DNA of 64,000 nt from Chara braunii. Its lineage: Eukaryota > Streptophyta > Charophyceae > Charales > Characeae. The stretch is from NCBI GenBank assembly GCA_003427395.1, contig BFEA01000083.1:2139280-2203279 (forward strand), written 5' to 3'. Shown here piece after piece: positions 62,405-64,000 of the stretch (within the stretch, counting starts at the first letter, position 1; each line of letters opens with the position of its first letter). A program made the position numbers and the translations under genes. Under the pieces are notes generated by a model that saw only the letters and a list, made by a program, of their open reading frames with translations, did no database searches and was not told where the DNA came from.

Positions 62405-62970
62405 TCAGACAAACATTCGGATAGTACTCAGAACAACACTCAAGGCAGTACTCAGAACAACACTCAAGGTAGAGGAAAGTGATTGTGCTTGATTGACAGA
62501 CGTCCGCCGCTTGGGAGCCTTTTGAACACTTCTGAATGTTGTTTTTAGTTGCTGCTTCTGACTGTCGTTTCAAATTGTCGTTTTCTGATTGTTGTTTCTG
62601 ATTGCTGTTTCTGATTGTTGTTTCTGATTGCTGTTTCTGATTGCTGTTTTCTTATTGTTCTTTTCTGATTGTTCTTTCGAAGTCTATTGGAGTAATACTT
62701 TACCATACAATGATCGTTCACTGACTGAGTATAACTGTTGCTGAAATAAGTAGAATTAACTGTTGCTTGCCAAGGAATGTCTACTGTCGGTCGAATTGTT
62801 TTTTTTTAACTGATTAAATATAGATTGAGTAGTGACTAAGCCACAGTTGAATGCTGCTCTGAACACCGTTCTAAGTACTGCCCTGAGCACTGCCCCAAGT
62901 ACCTTTCTGAGTATTGTTCTGAGTACAGTCTTGAGTACTGAATAGTGCTCATAATATTGCCCCAAGTACT
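62405..62970. repeat. Short minisatellites, two of them in inverted orientation
   Basis: GTACTCAGAACAACACTCAA is repeated at about 62,410-62,470. Its complement type, TTGTTCTGAGTAC with TTGAGTACTG variants, forms a 15-18-bp degenerate array at 62,850-62,970. Between them, 62,560-62,680 is a TTTCTGATTGTTG-type array (about 14-bp unit). The first and last arrays could pair as a long imperfect hairpin. Confidence 0.65.
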
Positions 62971-62994
62971 GAATATTGTTGTGTGTATGTGTAG

Positions 62995-63378
62995 TGGAAA
63001 GCTGAGAGACTCCAGGGGAATACAAAGTTAGTCTATAGCTTTGGTCCTAAGCTTTTCGCGGACTATCCCAAACCTCCGGTCCCCTACTACCTTACTAACG
63101 GCTCTTATTGGGGTGGACTGGTGGACCTCGCAAAGAGGTACATATCGCGCGCAGAGATCGACTACGAGGCAGTGATAGAACCCTATGAGTTTCCACATCT
63201 CAGGAGATGCATTTTCTCTCAATCCTATCTCCCCACACTATGGGAGGAATTTTGTGCCATGCTTGACTTCCGTATCATGGGACTTGGCTGGAAATGTTCG
63301 GAACTAATAGGCTTCAGGTGGCTTTACCTTCAGAAGCCACAACCTCAGAGAGTACGAACACATGGCAAGAAGCCCTAA
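62995..63378 (+). CDS. Exon-like ORF, unknown protein fragment
   Basis: A 127-codon open frame begins right after TGTGTATGTGTAG, which resembles a 3' splice site, and ends at a TAA. It has no early ATG, as an internal or terminal exon would. The protein is rich in aromatic residues: YSFGPKLFADYPKPPVPYYL, GSYWGGLVDLAKRYISRAEI, FPHLRRCIFSQSYLPTLWEE and GFRWLYLQKP. This is unlike the low-complexity shadow frames nearby and suggests a folded domain. I recognise no family. It may belong to a host gene or to an accessory ORF of a retroelement. Confidence 0.35.
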   Translation, partial: WKAERLQGNTKLVYSFGPKLFADYPKPPVPYYLTNGSYWGGLVDLAKRYISRAEIDYEAVIEPYEFPHLRRCIFSQSYLPTLWEEFCAMLDFRIMGLGWKCSELIGFRWLYLQKPQPQRVRTHGKKP

Positions 63379-64000
63379 CGACAGGCAACAAAATTAGAGA
63401 TTGAGTGTGAAGTTCAGAAGGATGAGTGAGGACTCTTGATTGGTGCTGGCCATGATCTCTTCCATATGTACTTTCTGAGACTATTATGAGTTCACATTCT
63501 TCCCTCATTCATTTGACTATCTTTGCCCAAGTCTGTCAGTCGGTCTTACTTCTTGCATTGTTCTTGCTTGATGATTGATTTTTGGATGATTCTGTCAGAG
63601 TTCTCAAAATCAGATTGACATAATTGATGCATGCATAGCACTCCATAATTTTATGATTGTTATTTGCATTATTCTCTGCTGTTCCGAATCAAAATAAAAG
63701 ATTCCTAAGATCGGGGTCCGACAAAGACCGTAATTGAAGGGTCTCGCTCGAAGTCGGGCGCACACAACAGGAAGGGATTTGCATTATTTAATTTATTTTA
63801 TTTATTGCAATCAACAACAAAATCCTACGTGACAGCCTGTTGGCTTTCTGGTCGCCTAAAGAGGCCGGACTAGAAAAAGTGCGACAGCGGTCGCAGTCCG
63901 TGCGCACCATTCCCTCTGGTCCCTCAGTTTCTGAATGTCCCCGTTGGAGCCACCCCGGTGGGCGGCATACACCTTGGGCTTCGTCATCTCCCTAATGCGC
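63379..64000. other. Right end, unassigned; possible ORF start on the minus strand
   Basis: An AATAAAA-like sequence lies near 63,692. On the minus strand an ATG at 63,987 opens a 43-codon frame to 63,856 (starting MTKPKVYAAHRGGSNGDIQK) that looks protein-like but is short. It may be the first exon or ORF of an element running leftward. Nothing else is visible. Confidence 0.25.

Overview
The window is eukaryotic, repeat-dominated DNA with no recognisable single-copy host gene. It contains no bacterial-style operon, Shine-Dalgarno site, rRNA or tRNA gene, or CRISPR array. Trinucleotide (TAA)n and dinucleotide (CT)n/(TA)n/(GT)n microsatellites are abundant, and decayed Ty3/gypsy retrotransposon genes are the only identifiable coding sequence. 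A primer-binding site matching plant tRNA-Asp and the style of the gypsy proteins suggest a streptophyte with a large genome. A charophyte alga such as Chara is my best guess, from memory of similar proteins and untested.

Layout. (1) 1-1,295 is a decayed gag-protease piece of an older gypsy element on the minus strand. (2) 1,300-43,098 reads as one giant Ty3/gypsy LTR retrotransposon on the minus strand. Two long direct repeats (1,300-17,261 and 30,201-43,098) have TGTCG...CGACA-type ends, are flanked by a CCGT target-site duplication, and enclose a 12.9-kb internal region. That region starts at a tRNA-Asp primer-binding site (30,181-30,198). In element order it holds an unusual pre-gag ORF with an internal duplication (29,972-27,870), gag (27,684-26,170), protease (25,165-24,716), reverse transcriptase (24,352-23,291), RNase H (23,290-22,571), integrase (22,261-20,972), and then, where an env-like gene might sit, an open 593-codon gag-like ORF (20,596-18,815). 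LTRs of 13-16 kb are far longer than usual. They are built from tandem and microsatellite-led repeat units.

(3) 43,103-47,621 is a flank with a decayed coding fragment, minisatellites, an inverted copy of a repeat also found in the giant LTRs, and a 160-bp tandem array. (4) 47,622-54,244 is a second, 5'-truncated gypsy element on the plus strand (gag, protease, RT, RNase H, integrase with GPY motif), carrying nonsense changes and active-site lesions. (5) 54,245-58,400 holds degenerate tandem repeats, an RGG-rich ORF start on the minus strand, two SINE-like repeats and a candidate polypurine tract with LTR start. (6) 58,400-64,000 is mostly unassigned, with one plausible 156-aa ORF, minisatellites and one exon-like ORF near the right end.

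Main message: the window is best read as a nest of retrotransposons, the central one a giant with very long LTRs, a duplicated accessory ORF before gag and an extra open gag-like ORF after integrase. Assembly caution: single Ns fall at the same relative positions in three paralogous LTR segments, so parts of the LTRs may be copies of one collapsed contig.
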